Shown here in pieces: positions 15,509-23,157 of a stretch of 32,146 bases of DNA. Source of the DNA: Acidobacteriota bacterium (GTDB lineage Bacteria; Acidobacteriota; Vicinamibacteria; Vicinamibacterales; Fen-181). The stretch is taken from positions 1 to 32,146 of the forward strand of contig JANYLG010000026.1 in assembly GCA_025363775.1 (NCBI GenBank). The letters are read 5' to 3'. Positions within the stretch are counted from its first letter, which is position 1. Each line of letters begins with the position of its first letter. The position numbers were made by a program, and so were the translations under genes. The notes below the pieces were generated by a model that worked only from the letters and a program-made list of their open reading frames with translations, did not search any database and was not told the origin of the DNA.

Positions 15509-15518
15509 TTCTACGGCC

Positions 15519-16430
15519 ATGACCCGACCGGAGCGCTCGACGACCCGGACGCCCCCCGGGGATGCCACCCGGCGTCCAACGCTGACCGTGGGGCAGGCGG
15601 CCCGAATCGTCGGTGTCAGCGCCTCCACGCTTCGGCTGTGGGAGCACGCGGGTCTCGTGCAGACGGTGCGCAACCCGGGAGGCTACCGCCTTTACACCCC
15701 CAGCGCGCTTGCCGTCCTCGAGCGCATCAAGTACCTGCGCGACGTGCGGCAGCTGAACGTGCCCGCGATCAAGGAAGCGCTCGGCCTCCGCGACGCGCGG
15801 GACCCGGAGCGGTGTGCGCTGGCGACGCTTGGCCGGAAGCTGCGGGAGGTGCGGCAGCGCCGCGGACTCCGCATCGCCGACGTCGCGCGCGAGGCCGGCA
15901 TCTCGACCGGGTTTCTCAGCGCCGTGGAACGGTCGCAGGCGACGGCCTCGGTGGCCACGATGCAGCGGTTGACGACGGCGTACCGCACGTCGGTGCTGGA
16001 GCTGTTCGACCTGCCCGGCAAATCGAGCAGCCGGCTGCGGCCGTCCGATCGCACCGTCCTGCAGGCGCACCCGGGCGTGAACATGGAGCTGCTCGCGCCC
16101 TCGTCGAGCCGTCTGGAGTCGAGGCTCTTTCGGGCCGCCCCGCGGTCCGGCAGCGTCGGGTCCTACGTCCACGACGGCGAGGAGTTGATCTACGTGCTGT
16201 CGGGTTCGATCGAGATCTGGCTGGACGAGCTCGAACACGTGACGCTGCGCGAGGGCGACAGCTTCTGGTTCGAGAGCACCCGCTGGCACCGGTGGCTGAA
16301 CCCTTCGGCGACCGACGGGGCGACCCTGGTGTGGGTGTGCTCCCGTGCGATCTCACCGGCGTCCTCGCTGTTGGCGCGGGCAAGCGAGGACACATCTCCT
16401 GCAGAATCAACGAGGCGAGAACATCGATGA
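15519..16430 (+). CDS. Three-domain transcriptional regulator: MerR HTH + XRE HTH + cupin
   Basis: A 303-residue protein joining two DNA-binding domains to a sensor. Residues about 22-90 are a MerR-type winged helix (LTVGQAARIVGVSASTLRLWE, then GYRLYTPSAL). Residues about 103-165 are an XRE-type HTH (LGRKLREVRQRRGLRIADVA, then GISTGFLSAVERS). Residues about 195-280 form a cupin barrel (YVHDGEELIYVLSGSIEIWLD, then LREGDSFWFESTRWHRW). XRE-cupin proteins such as PuuR sense polyamines or amino-acid derivatives; the extra MerR domain is the unusual part. The ligand is unknown. The stop overlaps the cyanophycinase start as ATGA, so the two are translationally coupled. It is divergent from ftcD. Confidence 0.88.
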   Translation: MTRPERSTTRTPPGDATRRPTLTVGQAARIVGVSASTLRLWEHAGLVQTVRNPGGYRLYTPSALAVLERIKYLRDVRQLNVPAIKEALGLRDARDPERCALATLGRKLREVRQRRGLRIADVAREAGISTGFLSAVERSQATASVATMQRLTTAYRTSVLELFDLPGKSSSRLRPSDRTVLQAHPGVNMELLAPSSSRLESRLFRAAPRSGSVGSYVHDGEELIYVLSGSIEIWLDELEHVTLREGDSFWFESTRWHRWLNPSATDGATLVWVCSRAISPASSLLARASEDTSPAESTRREHR

Positions 16431-17308
16431 GACTCAGAACCGTTCGCTCGATCATTGTCTTGGCGGCCGCGGCGATCCTCGCGGCTTCCTCAGCGCTGGC
16501 GACCGAATTCGGACCCGCCAAGGGCGCCCTTGTCATCGTCGGCGGCGCCATGAAGGATCCGGCCATCCTGAAGAAGTTCTTCGAGCTGGCTGGAGGGGTC
16601 GATCAGCCGATCGTGGTGATCCCGACGGCCGGTGGAGGGGAGAAGTACGACCAGTCGTACGCCGGCCTGAAGATGTTCAGGGACGCGGGCGCGACGAAGC
16701 TGACCGTGCTGCACACCTACGACCGCAAGGTCGCCGACACCGAGGAGTTCGTCAAGCCGCTGCGCGAGGCGCGCGCGGTGTTCTTCGAGGGCGGGCGGCA
16801 GTGGCGACTCGCGGACTCGTACCTCGGCACGCTGACGCAGAAGGAGCTGTTCGCGCTGCTCGACCGTGGCGGCGTCATCGGCGGCTCGTCGGCTGGCGCC
16901 ACCATCCAGGGCGACTACCTGGTGCGCGGTGACACGAAGACGGCCGACATCATGATGGGCGACCACGAGCAAGGGCTGGCGTTCCTCAAGAAGGTCGCGA
17001 TCGACCAGCACTTCCTCAAGCGGAACCGTCAGTTCGACCTGGTCGCGCTCATCGACAAGCACCCGGACCTCCTGGGGATCGGCCTGGACGAAGACACGGC
17101 GATCGTCGTGCAGGGCGACGAGTTCGAGGTGCTGGGCCGCTCCTACGTCGCCATCTTCGACAACCAGCGGATGATCCCGCCCGCTGGCAAGTTCTATTTC
17201 CTGACCTCAGGCGACAGATACAACATCAAGACGCGCCAGGCTGTTCGACCGGGAGCGCGGGGGGGGTCGCCGATCGACCGCGTGAAGGACGGCAAGTGGG
17301 TGAAGTGA
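16427..17308 (+). CDS. Exported cyanophycinase-like serine peptidase (family S51)
   Basis: A 293-residue peptidase. A signal peptide (about 1-26, SIIVLAAAAILAASSALA) predicts export. The S51 nucleophile elbow is GGSSAGA, with S155 the likely catalytic serine; IDQHFLKRNR matches the conserved DxHFxxR region after it, and EGGRQWRL matches the conserved pre-nucleophile strand. Cyanophycinases cut the Asp-Arg storage polymer cyanophycin to beta-Asp-Arg dipeptides; an exported one would scavenge polymer made by other cells. Other S51 members are isoaspartyl or alpha-aspartyl dipeptidases, but their lengths are nearer 230. Start and stop of neighbours overlap or nearly touch (ATGA with the regulator; seven bases to cysG). 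Confidence 0.88.
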   Translation: MRLRTVRSIIVLAAAAILAASSALATEFGPAKGALVIVGGAMKDPAILKKFFELAGGVDQPIVVIPTAGGGEKYDQSYAGLKMFRDAGATKLTVLHTYDRKVADTEEFVKPLREARAVFFEGGRQWRLADSYLGTLTQKELFALLDRGGVIGGSSAGATIQGDYLVRGDTKTADIMMGDHEQGLAFLKKVAIDQHFLKRNRQFDLVALIDKHPDLLGIGLDEDTAIVVQGDEFEVLGRSYVAIFDNQRMIPPAGKFYFLTSGDRYNIKTRQAVRPGARGGSPIDRVKDGKWVK

Positions 17309-17315
17309 GCGGACC

Positions 17316-18800
17316 ATGGCTCTTGTGAAGACCATCGAACCAGGCCTGAAAGAGACCATAGAGCATCGACCCGGGTGGCTGCACCCGATCTTCATCGACC
17401 TGTCGGGCCATCCCGTGATCGTGATCGGCGGTGGCACGGTGGCAGAGCGCAAGATCGAGACGCTGATCGAGGCAGGCGCGCGCGTCTCGGTCGTGAGCCC
17501 GGAGATTACGGACCTGATCGCACGCTGGGCCGAGACGAATCGGGTGGTGCTCGAGCGGCGCCCCTACCGAACCGGGGACCTTCGCGGCTTCAGGTTGGCC
17601 TACGCGGCGACGTCCGACGCGGTGGTGAACCGCGCGGTTCGCGAGGAGGCGCGCGCGGAGGGCATCTGGCTGAACGCCATCGACCAGCCGGACCTCTGCG
17701 ATTTCATCACGCCTGCACTCATCCGCCGCGGCAGCCTCACGATTGCCGTTTCCACCAACGGCCGGTGCCCCGGGCTCTCGCGGCAGATCCGCGAGGACCT
17801 CGAGCGACGATTCGGGCCTGAATACGGGGAAGCCGTCGAGCGCCTGGGCGCCCTGCGCGACCAAATCAAGGCCGGGGCGGGAGCCAGGGCCGGCCTCGAC
17901 GAACAGGTGGCGCAGGAGCTGGCCGCTCTGTCGGCAAGGACCGGGAAGGGGCCGGACCCCTTGTCCAACCCCTTCTCGAGAACTGCCACGTGCTGCAAGG
18001 ACGCTGCAACCAGCGGCAAGGTCTACCTCGTTGGCGCCGGGCCGGGTGACCCCGAGCTGCTGACCGTCAAGGGCCGTCGCTTGCTCGAGTGCGCCGACAC
18101 TGTTGTCTACGACGCGCTGGTGGATCCGCGCTTGCTGGACCTGTGCCGGCCGGTGACCTCGCGCCTGTATGTGGGCAAGCGCGACCGGCGCCATAGCCGG
18201 CCGCAGGCCGAGATCAACGCGCTGCTGATCGACGAGGCGCGAGCGGGCCGGGTTGTCGTCCGCCTGAAGGGCGGCGATCCCTTCATCTTCGGACGTGGCG
18301 GCGAGGAAGCCGAGGCGCTCGGCCAGGCGGGCGTGGCCTACGAGGTCGTTCCCGGCGTCTCGGCCGGCATCGCGGTACCCGCCTATGCCGGGATTCCACT
18401 GACGCACCGCGATTTCACGTCCGAACTCGTCTTTCTCACGGGGCACGAGTGCGTGACCAATCCGTTGCCGGTCAACTGGACCCACTACGCCAGGTCGTCG
18501 GCATCGCTCGTGATCTTCATGGGCCTCCATCGTCTCGGGGCGATCGCACGCCTGTTGCTCGAGAACGGCCGCGCCCCGGACTGCCTCGTGGCGGTTATCG
18601 AGAACGGCACGACAGAGACCCAGCGGACGATCGTCGCTCCGCTGGCGAACATCGCCGACCGGGTGGCTGCGGCAAACCTTCAGCCGCCCGCGCTTATTGT
18701 GGTTGGAGACGTGATCGGCCTTCGCGAGAAGCTCAACTGGTTTGAACCGACGATCGCGGCCCGCCGCGTCAAGGAAACACCGTCATGCGGACAGGAATAG
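17316..18800 (+). CDS. cysG: Siroheme synthase, fused CysG (precorrin-2 dehydrogenase/ferrochelatase + uroporphyrinogen-III methyltransferase)
   Basis: A 494-residue trifunctional enzyme that converts uroporphyrinogen III to siroheme, the cofactor of sulfite and assimilatory nitrite reductases. The N-terminal Met8/SirC-like half (about 22-200) has the NAD motif VIGGGTVAERK and FITPALIRRGSLTIAVSTNG. The C-terminal SUMT half (about 234-485) has VYLVGAGPGDPELLTVKG, LKGGDPFIFGRGGEE and VVPGVSAGIA. A linker of about 30 residues with two adjacent Cys separates them. It starts seven bases after the cyanophycinase stop, apparently in the same operon. No nitrite or sulfite reductase gene is visible in the window. 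Confidence 0.95.
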   Translation: MALVKTIEPGLKETIEHRPGWLHPIFIDLSGHPVIVIGGGTVAERKIETLIEAGARVSVVSPEITDLIARWAETNRVVLERRPYRTGDLRGFRLAYAATSDAVVNRAVREEARAEGIWLNAIDQPDLCDFITPALIRRGSLTIAVSTNGRCPGLSRQIREDLERRFGPEYGEAVERLGALRDQIKAGAGARAGLDEQVAQELAALSARTGKGPDPLSNPFSRTATCCKDAATSGKVYLVGAGPGDPELLTVKGRRLLECADTVVYDALVDPRLLDLCRPVTSRLYVGKRDRRHSRPQAEINALLIDEARAGRVVVRLKGGDPFIFGRGGEEAEALGQAGVAYEVVPGVSAGIAVPAYAGIPLTHRDFTSELVFLTGHECVTNPLPVNWTHYARSSASLVIFMGLHRLGAIARLLLENGRAPDCLVAVIENGTTETQRTIVAPLANIADRVAAANLQPPALIVVGDVIGLREKLNWFEPTIAARRVKETPSCGQE

Positions 18801-18951
18801 CGGCACTGATACTGGCCGTCGCGCTCGTGGGATTCGGATCGACCACCTCTTCATAGACCATTCAGACGCCCGCCGAGCACTCGAACTACTCGCGCGACAC
18901 CCAGCACCAGGACGTCGCGTCATCCTGAACACCGTCGCCACCAACCTCTAA
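18785..18951 (+). pseudogene. 5' remnant of a secreted peptidase gene, probably M14 carboxypeptidase
   Basis: An ATG at 18785, inside the end of cysG and preceded by AAGGAA, opens a typical signal peptide (MRTGIAALILAVALVGFG). It meets an in-frame TAG at 18854-18856 in a position where CAG would restore TIQTPAEHSNYSRDTQHQD. After another 20-odd codons the frame breaks: the downstream FLNTVATNL reads in a shifted frame and ends at TAA (18949-18951). The TPAExSNYxR...DVxxFL pattern resembles the N-terminus of M14 zinc carboxypeptidases; that match is from memory. The rest of the gene is missing, and a GGGATCGGGG motif lies right at the break. It was probably the fourth gene of the regulator-cyanophycinase-cysG operon. 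Confidence 0.6.
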
Positions 18952-18952
18952 A

Positions 18953-18962
18953 GGGATCGGGG
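18953..18962. repeat. GGGATCGGGG motif at the pseudogene break
   Basis: The third occurrence of the GGGATC(A/G)GGG motif in the window. It directly follows the last recognisable codon of the decayed peptidase gene. The next 130 bases, up to the Ada-like gene, show no gene. Confidence 0.45.
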
Positions 18963-19095
18963 GGCAAGAGCATTCCGGGAGTGACTTCTGGATCTGCCGT
19001 GGTGGCCGCCAGTTGCGAGCCGCAGGCCGACGGGGTTCGCGATGGCCCGCAATATCCGGATAGACACGGCGGCGACAGGCGTCGAGAATGGGGGC

Positions 19096-20028
19096 ATGAA
19101 CACCGAGCGTACGGGATCTGGCCCCCGCGATGGCGGCAGGCCAAAACTGAGAACGACGTCGGCAGATCTGGTTGGTCGAGCCTGTGCGCTGGTGCAGTCA
19201 GCCCCCGATGGACGCGCGCCGTCGCTGACCGACCTCTCGCGCCTGCTCGGCGTGAGCCCCTTTCAGCTGCACCGGGCATTCCGGGCCACACTGGACCTCT
19301 CGCCCCGGCAGTATGGCGAGGCGCTGCGCACCGGCCGGCTCGAGGCGCTGTTGAGGAACAACCAGCCGGTTGTGTCCGCGCTCTACGAAGCGGGGTACGG
19401 ATCGAGCAGCCGGCTCTACGAGTGCGCAGACGCGGAACTGGGGATGACGCCAGGCGCGTACCGCCGTGGGGGACAAGGCAGGCACATTCACTACACGGTC
19501 GTTCGGTCGGCGCTCGGACATCTTCTGGTGGCCGCGACCGAGCGTGGCGTGTGCAGCATCAAGCTCGGCGACGCGGCGCGCGAACTGGAAGACGATCTGC
19601 GTCGCGAATACCCGAAGGCGGTCATCGAGCGCGACCTCGGCAGGCTCTCGCCTGCGGTCACCGTCCTCCTCGAGTTCGTCGCCGGGCAGCGCCCCCCGGC
19701 AGAGCTGCCCCTGGATGTTCAGGGCACCGCGTTCCAGCGCCGTGTCTGGAGGCACCTCCAGGGGATCCCGCTGGGAAAGACCAGTTCCTACGGCGAGGTC
19801 GCGCGGGCGATCGGTCAGCCCGGCGCCGCGCGCGCTGTCGCGCGCGCCTGCGCATCGAATCACGCCGCGCTGGTCATCCCGTGCCACCGGGTCGTGCAGG
19901 GAGACGGCGCGCCGGGCGGATACCACTGGGGGTCGAAGCGAAAAGAGCGACTGCTGGACATCGAGCAGGCGTTGTCAGTCGAAACCTCGACCGGCGGCGC
20001 GACGGGGCGCAAGCGTCGGCCGGCGTAG
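19096..20028 (+). CDS. Ada-like bifunctional protein: AraC-type HTH + methylated-DNA-protein-cysteine methyltransferase
   Basis: A 310-residue DNA-repair protein (328 if translation starts at ATG 19042). The N-terminal part holds an AraC-type HTH (SLTDLSRLLGVSPFQLHRAF, then GSSSRLYECADAELGMTPGAYR, matching the central part of Ada). The C-terminal part is an MGMT domain with TAFQRRVWRHLQGIPLGKTSSYG, the Asn hinge region and the active-site cysteine in IPCHRVV (C263). It accepts methyl groups from O6-methylguanine irreversibly. The Ada N-terminal zinc domain, whose Cys is methylated by phosphotriesters to switch on transcription, is absent, so how the HTH is controlled is unclear. The gene stands alone, followed by a TonB-dependent receptor gene with its own promoter. 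Confidence 0.88.
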   Translation: MNTERTGSGPRDGGRPKLRTTSADLVGRACALVQSAPDGRAPSLTDLSRLLGVSPFQLHRAFRATLDLSPRQYGEALRTGRLEALLRNNQPVVSALYEAGYGSSSRLYECADAELGMTPGAYRRGGQGRHIHYTVVRSALGHLLVAATERGVCSIKLGDAARELEDDLRREYPKAVIERDLGRLSPAVTVLLEFVAGQRPPAELPLDVQGTAFQRRVWRHLQGIPLGKTSSYGEVARAIGQPGAARAVARACASNHAALVIPCHRVVQGDGAPGGYHWGSKRKERLLDIEQALSVETSTGGATGRKRRPA

Positions 20029-20085
20029 AATGGACTGAGACATCATGTCGAGGAGGACGACCAGGCCGGTCCGACTCCGCTCGGC

Positions 20086-20091
20086 TATACT
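20086..20091 (+). promoter_or_regulatory. -10 element of the TonB-dependent receptor gene
   Basis: TATACT matches the -10 consensus at five of six positions. It would start a transcript near 20098, about 68 bases before the receptor ATG, so that the 26-base palindrome lies in the leader. No convincing -35 was found. Confidence 0.4.
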
Positions 20092-20120
20092 GTCTTTCAA
20101 TAGCCGCAACCGTTCGAATC

Positions 20121-20146
20121 CGCGTCCCGGTGGCCACCGGGACGCG
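20121..20146. promoter_or_regulatory. Perfect 26-base palindrome in the receptor leader
   Basis: CGCGTCCCGGTGG (20121-20133) is followed directly by its exact reverse complement (20134-20146). It ends seven bases before the AGGAGG ribosome site (20154-20159). In RNA it would make a GC-rich hairpin of about 11 base pairs beside the ribosome site, affecting mRNA stability or initiation; as DNA it could bind a dimeric regulator. Confidence 0.7.
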
Positions 20147-20165
20147 TTATCGCAGGAGGCCCTCA

Positions 20166-23063
20166 ATGCGACGGTTGATTCTCGCGCTCGCAGCGTGCGT
20201 GGTCTTTGTGTCGCCTGCGTTCGGTCAGTCGCAAGCCATGAACGGCACCATCGAGGGCACCGTCCTCGACACCTCTGGCGCCGTGCTTCCCGGGGTCACC
20301 GTGACGGTCACCAACACGGACACGGGCGCGACGCGCACCATGGTGACCAGCGGGAAAGGGGTGTACCGCGCGCCCCTGCTTCCGCTCGGCTCCTACCAGG
20401 TGACGGCCGAGCTTTCGGGGTTCAAGAAGTTCGAGCAGCGCGGCATCACCGTGAGCGCGGGGCAGGCGGCCGTCATCAACTTCTCGATGGGCGTCGGCAA
20501 CATCAGCGAAGTGGTGTCGGTCAACGCGGACGCGCCGATCGTGGACCCCGGGAAGATCGACCTGGGCCGGAACCTGAACGAGCGCGAGGTGAAGACGCTC
20601 CCGCTCGTCTCCCGCAACCCGTACAACTTCGCGCTGCTGCAGCCGGGCGTCACCGGCTATGAGAACTCGGAGTTCGGCGTCCCTCGTTTCTCGGCCAACG
20701 GGACGCTGCTGCGCATCAATTACCAGATCGACGGCAACACCAATACGCAGAAGGATCGCGCCGGATTACGCATGCTGCCGATTTCCGAGGTCATGGTCCG
20801 CGAGGTGAAGGTGGTCACCAGCGGGTACGCGCCCGAGTTCGGCCAGACGACCGGCATGGTCTATAACGTGGTGACGCCGTCGGGAACCAACAACTTCAGG
20901 GGGAACGTCTCGTACCGCGGGCGCCGCAAGGACTTCAGCGCGAGGCCGTTCTACTTCCAGAACACGCCGACGATCACGGACAAGCCCGACACCTCCGTGA
21001 ACACGTTCACGGCGGAAGTCGGCGGCCCGATGGTCAGAGACCGGCTCCACTTCTTCGTCGGCTACGAGCGCACGAGCCGCGACCTGTCGGCCGACCGCGT
21101 CATCACCATCTCTCCGACCGAGGCTGCCCGAATCGGGCTATCCGGGTCCCAGGGGTCCGGCGTCATGCCGGCCAGCCAGGCCGTATCGTTCCTGATGCCG
21201 AAGTTCGACTACCAGCTCTCGCAGAACCACCGGCTGACGGCGCGCTATATCCTGTTCCGCAACCAGTCGCCGAACAACGTGAACGGCGGCCTCAACTCCA
21301 CGCAGACGGCCACCGACTTCACCGACGCGATGGACTCTACCGCTGCGCAGATCGTGAGCACGTTCGGCTCGAACCGGCTGAACGAAGTGCGCGTGCAGTT
21401 CGCCCGTCGTCACCAGTCGCGTATCACCAACTCCCTGTCAGGCATCGGCCCGGCGATCACGATCAGCGGAATTGCCGCCTTCGGCGGCCCGTTCGCGGGC
21501 AGCCAGGACGCGGGCTTCGACTTCCGCCAGAACATCTGGCAGGTGATCGAGAACTTCACCTTCATCCACGGCGACCACAACTTCAAGGTGGGAGCCGACC
21601 TGCAGTTCGTGCACGACGAGCGCACCAGCACGATACAGCAGGCCTACACGTTCGGCTCAGTGGACAAGTACCTGGCGGCGAGCAACGGCACGGATCGCTT
21701 CAGCTACACGAATTTCCTGCAGTTCATCGGGCCGCCGAACTTCCAGATGGACACCTCGCTTTACAGCCTGTTCGCGCAGGACGACTGGCGGCTGACGTCC
21801 GATCTGAAGCTGCTCTACGGCGTGCGCTACGATCTGTACAACTACCCGAAGGGCGACCCGAACGCGCCCTTCTCCTCTTCGCGTGATTTCCGGGTGGCGA
21901 AGCGCAACTTCGGCCCGCGCCTGGGCGCGGCCTGGACGCTCAGCCGCGACAAGAAAACGGTGCTTCGTGCCAGCACCGGGTTGATGTACGACCAGCCGCT
22001 GCTGGGTGCGTACGAGAACGCCGTGCAGCAGACCGGGAGCCGCAGCGTGACCGTCAGCCTGACGCCGACGAGCCCGGGCGCGCCCGCGTTCCCGAACGTG
22101 CTGAGCAGCGCCTCGGGCACGACGCTGCGCGCGCCGTCGATCTTCACCGTGGACCCGGCGTTCAAGACGGGCTGGACACTGCAGAACAACATCCAGATCG
22201 ACCACGCCATCGGCACCAACTACTCCGTGCAGGTCGGGCTCGTCTTCGTGAGGGGGTACGACCTGCCGGTCATCACCGACATCAACCTGGTCAACCCGGT
22301 TGGCTCACTGGCCGACGGCCGCCCGATCTACAGCAGCACGGTCTCCGCGGCCACGCGCATCGACCCGCGATTCGACCACATCAACACGGTGCAGTCGGTT
22401 GGCGAGTCCACCTACAAGGCGCTCACGCTCCAGCTGACCCGGCGCTTCGCGCAGGGCGTCCAGTTCGACCTCACCTACGCCTACGGCAAGGGGACCGACA
22501 ACGCGCCGCTCACCAGCGTCCTCTCGGTGCAGGGCGACGACGGCCGATCGGATCCGAGCAATCTGGACCGCGACCTGGGCCCGAACCTCATGGACATCCG
22601 GCACACGTTCTCGGGCAGCTTCGTGGCGCAGCCGACGGTGAAGGTGGGGAACCCGGCCCTGAACGCGATCCTGAACAACAACCAGATCGGGATCATGATG
22701 CAGCTCAACTCGGGGCTGCCGTTCAACATCCGGTCGAACCAGGACCTGAACAAGGACGGCGTATCCAGCGATCGGCCGCTGAACATCGCGCGCAACTCGA
22801 TATACCTGCCGAACCGTTACAACATGGACGTGCGTTACTCGCGCCTGGTCCACTTGGCCGGATCGGTGCGCGCGGAAGTGCAGGCCGAGTTCAAGAACGT
22901 GTTCAACAACCGGCAGACGGCCGGCGTCAACCGCGTCACGCCGACCGACGCGGCGGGCGTGTTGATCTCGCCAATTCCGGCGACGGCCGACGAGTTCCCG
23001 ATCTCCGGCCGAACCGCGTATGAGTCGCGCCAGGTCCAACTTGGGTTCAAGGTGAGCTTCTGA
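20166..23063 (+). CDS. TonB-dependent receptor, Oar-like, with N-terminal carboxypeptidase-regulatory-like domain
   Basis: A 965-residue outer-membrane protein. A signal peptide covers about 1-20 (LILALAACVVFVSPAFG). Residues about 27-105 are a CarboxypepD_reg-like beta-sandwich (GTIEGTVLDTSGAVLPGVTV, then GVYRAPLLPLGSYQVTAEL). A plug domain follows (about 130-240, with RNPYNFALLQPGV and YQIDGN), and then a long Tyr/Phe-rich beta-barrel ending in VQLGFKVSF, with the C-terminal Phe expected for BAM recognition. This architecture is abundant in Acidobacteria and is thought to import large oligosaccharides or peptides; the ligand is unknown. The start is fixed by a perfect AGGAGG six bases upstream. 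A PIG-L deacetylase gene follows after 94 bases. Confidence 0.92.
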   Translation: MRRLILALAACVVFVSPAFGQSQAMNGTIEGTVLDTSGAVLPGVTVTVTNTDTGATRTMVTSGKGVYRAPLLPLGSYQVTAELSGFKKFEQRGITVSAGQAAVINFSMGVGNISEVVSVNADAPIVDPGKIDLGRNLNEREVKTLPLVSRNPYNFALLQPGVTGYENSEFGVPRFSANGTLLRINYQIDGNTNTQKDRAGLRMLPISEVMVREVKVVTSGYAPEFGQTTGMVYNVVTPSGTNNFRGNVSYRGRRKDFSARPFYFQNTPTITDKPDTSVNTFTAEVGGPMVRDRLHFFVGYERTSRDLSADRVITISPTEAARIGLSGSQGSGVMPASQAVSFLMPKFDYQLSQNHRLTARYILFRNQSPNNVNGGLNSTQTATDFTDAMDSTAAQIVSTFGSNRLNEVRVQFARRHQSRITNSLSGIGPAITISGIAAFGGPFAGSQDAGFDFRQNIWQVIENFTFIHGDHNFKVGADLQFVHDERTSTIQQAYTFGSVDKYLAASNGTDRFSYTNFLQFIGPPNFQMDTSLYSLFAQDDWRLTSDLKLLYGVRYDLYNYPKGDPNAPFSSSRDFRVAKRNFGPRLGAAWTLSRDKKTVLRASTGLMYDQPLLGAYENAVQQTGSRSVTVSLTPTSPGAPAFPNVLSSASGTTLRAPSIFTVDPAFKTGWTLQNNIQIDHAIGTNYSVQVGLVFVRGYDLPVITDINLVNPVGSLADGRPIYSSTVSAATRIDPRFDHINTVQSVGESTYKALTLQLTRRFAQGVQFDLTYAYGKGTDNAPLTSVLSVQGDDGRSDPSNLDRDLGPNLMDIRHTFSGSFVAQPTVKVGNPALNAILNNNQIGIMMQLNSGLPFNIRSNQDLNKDGVSSDRPLNIARNSIYLPNRYNMDVRYSRLVHLAGSVRAEVQAEFKNVFNNRQTAGVNRVTPTDAAGVLISPIPATADEFPISGRTAYESRQVQLGFKVSF

Positions 23064-23157
23064 TGGGGCCGGCCCGAAGCAAACCCGCGCTCTTTGGCGG
23101 AGCGCCCGGCGCGAACGTCGCAACGGGGTGCCTGTGCGGACCATTGAGGGCCTGCGT

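Noticed and set aside
18981-20165. Upstream extension of the TonB receptor by 395 codons
   Set aside because: It crosses the Ada-like gene in a wrong frame; the receptor has a signal peptide and AGGAGG at 20166.
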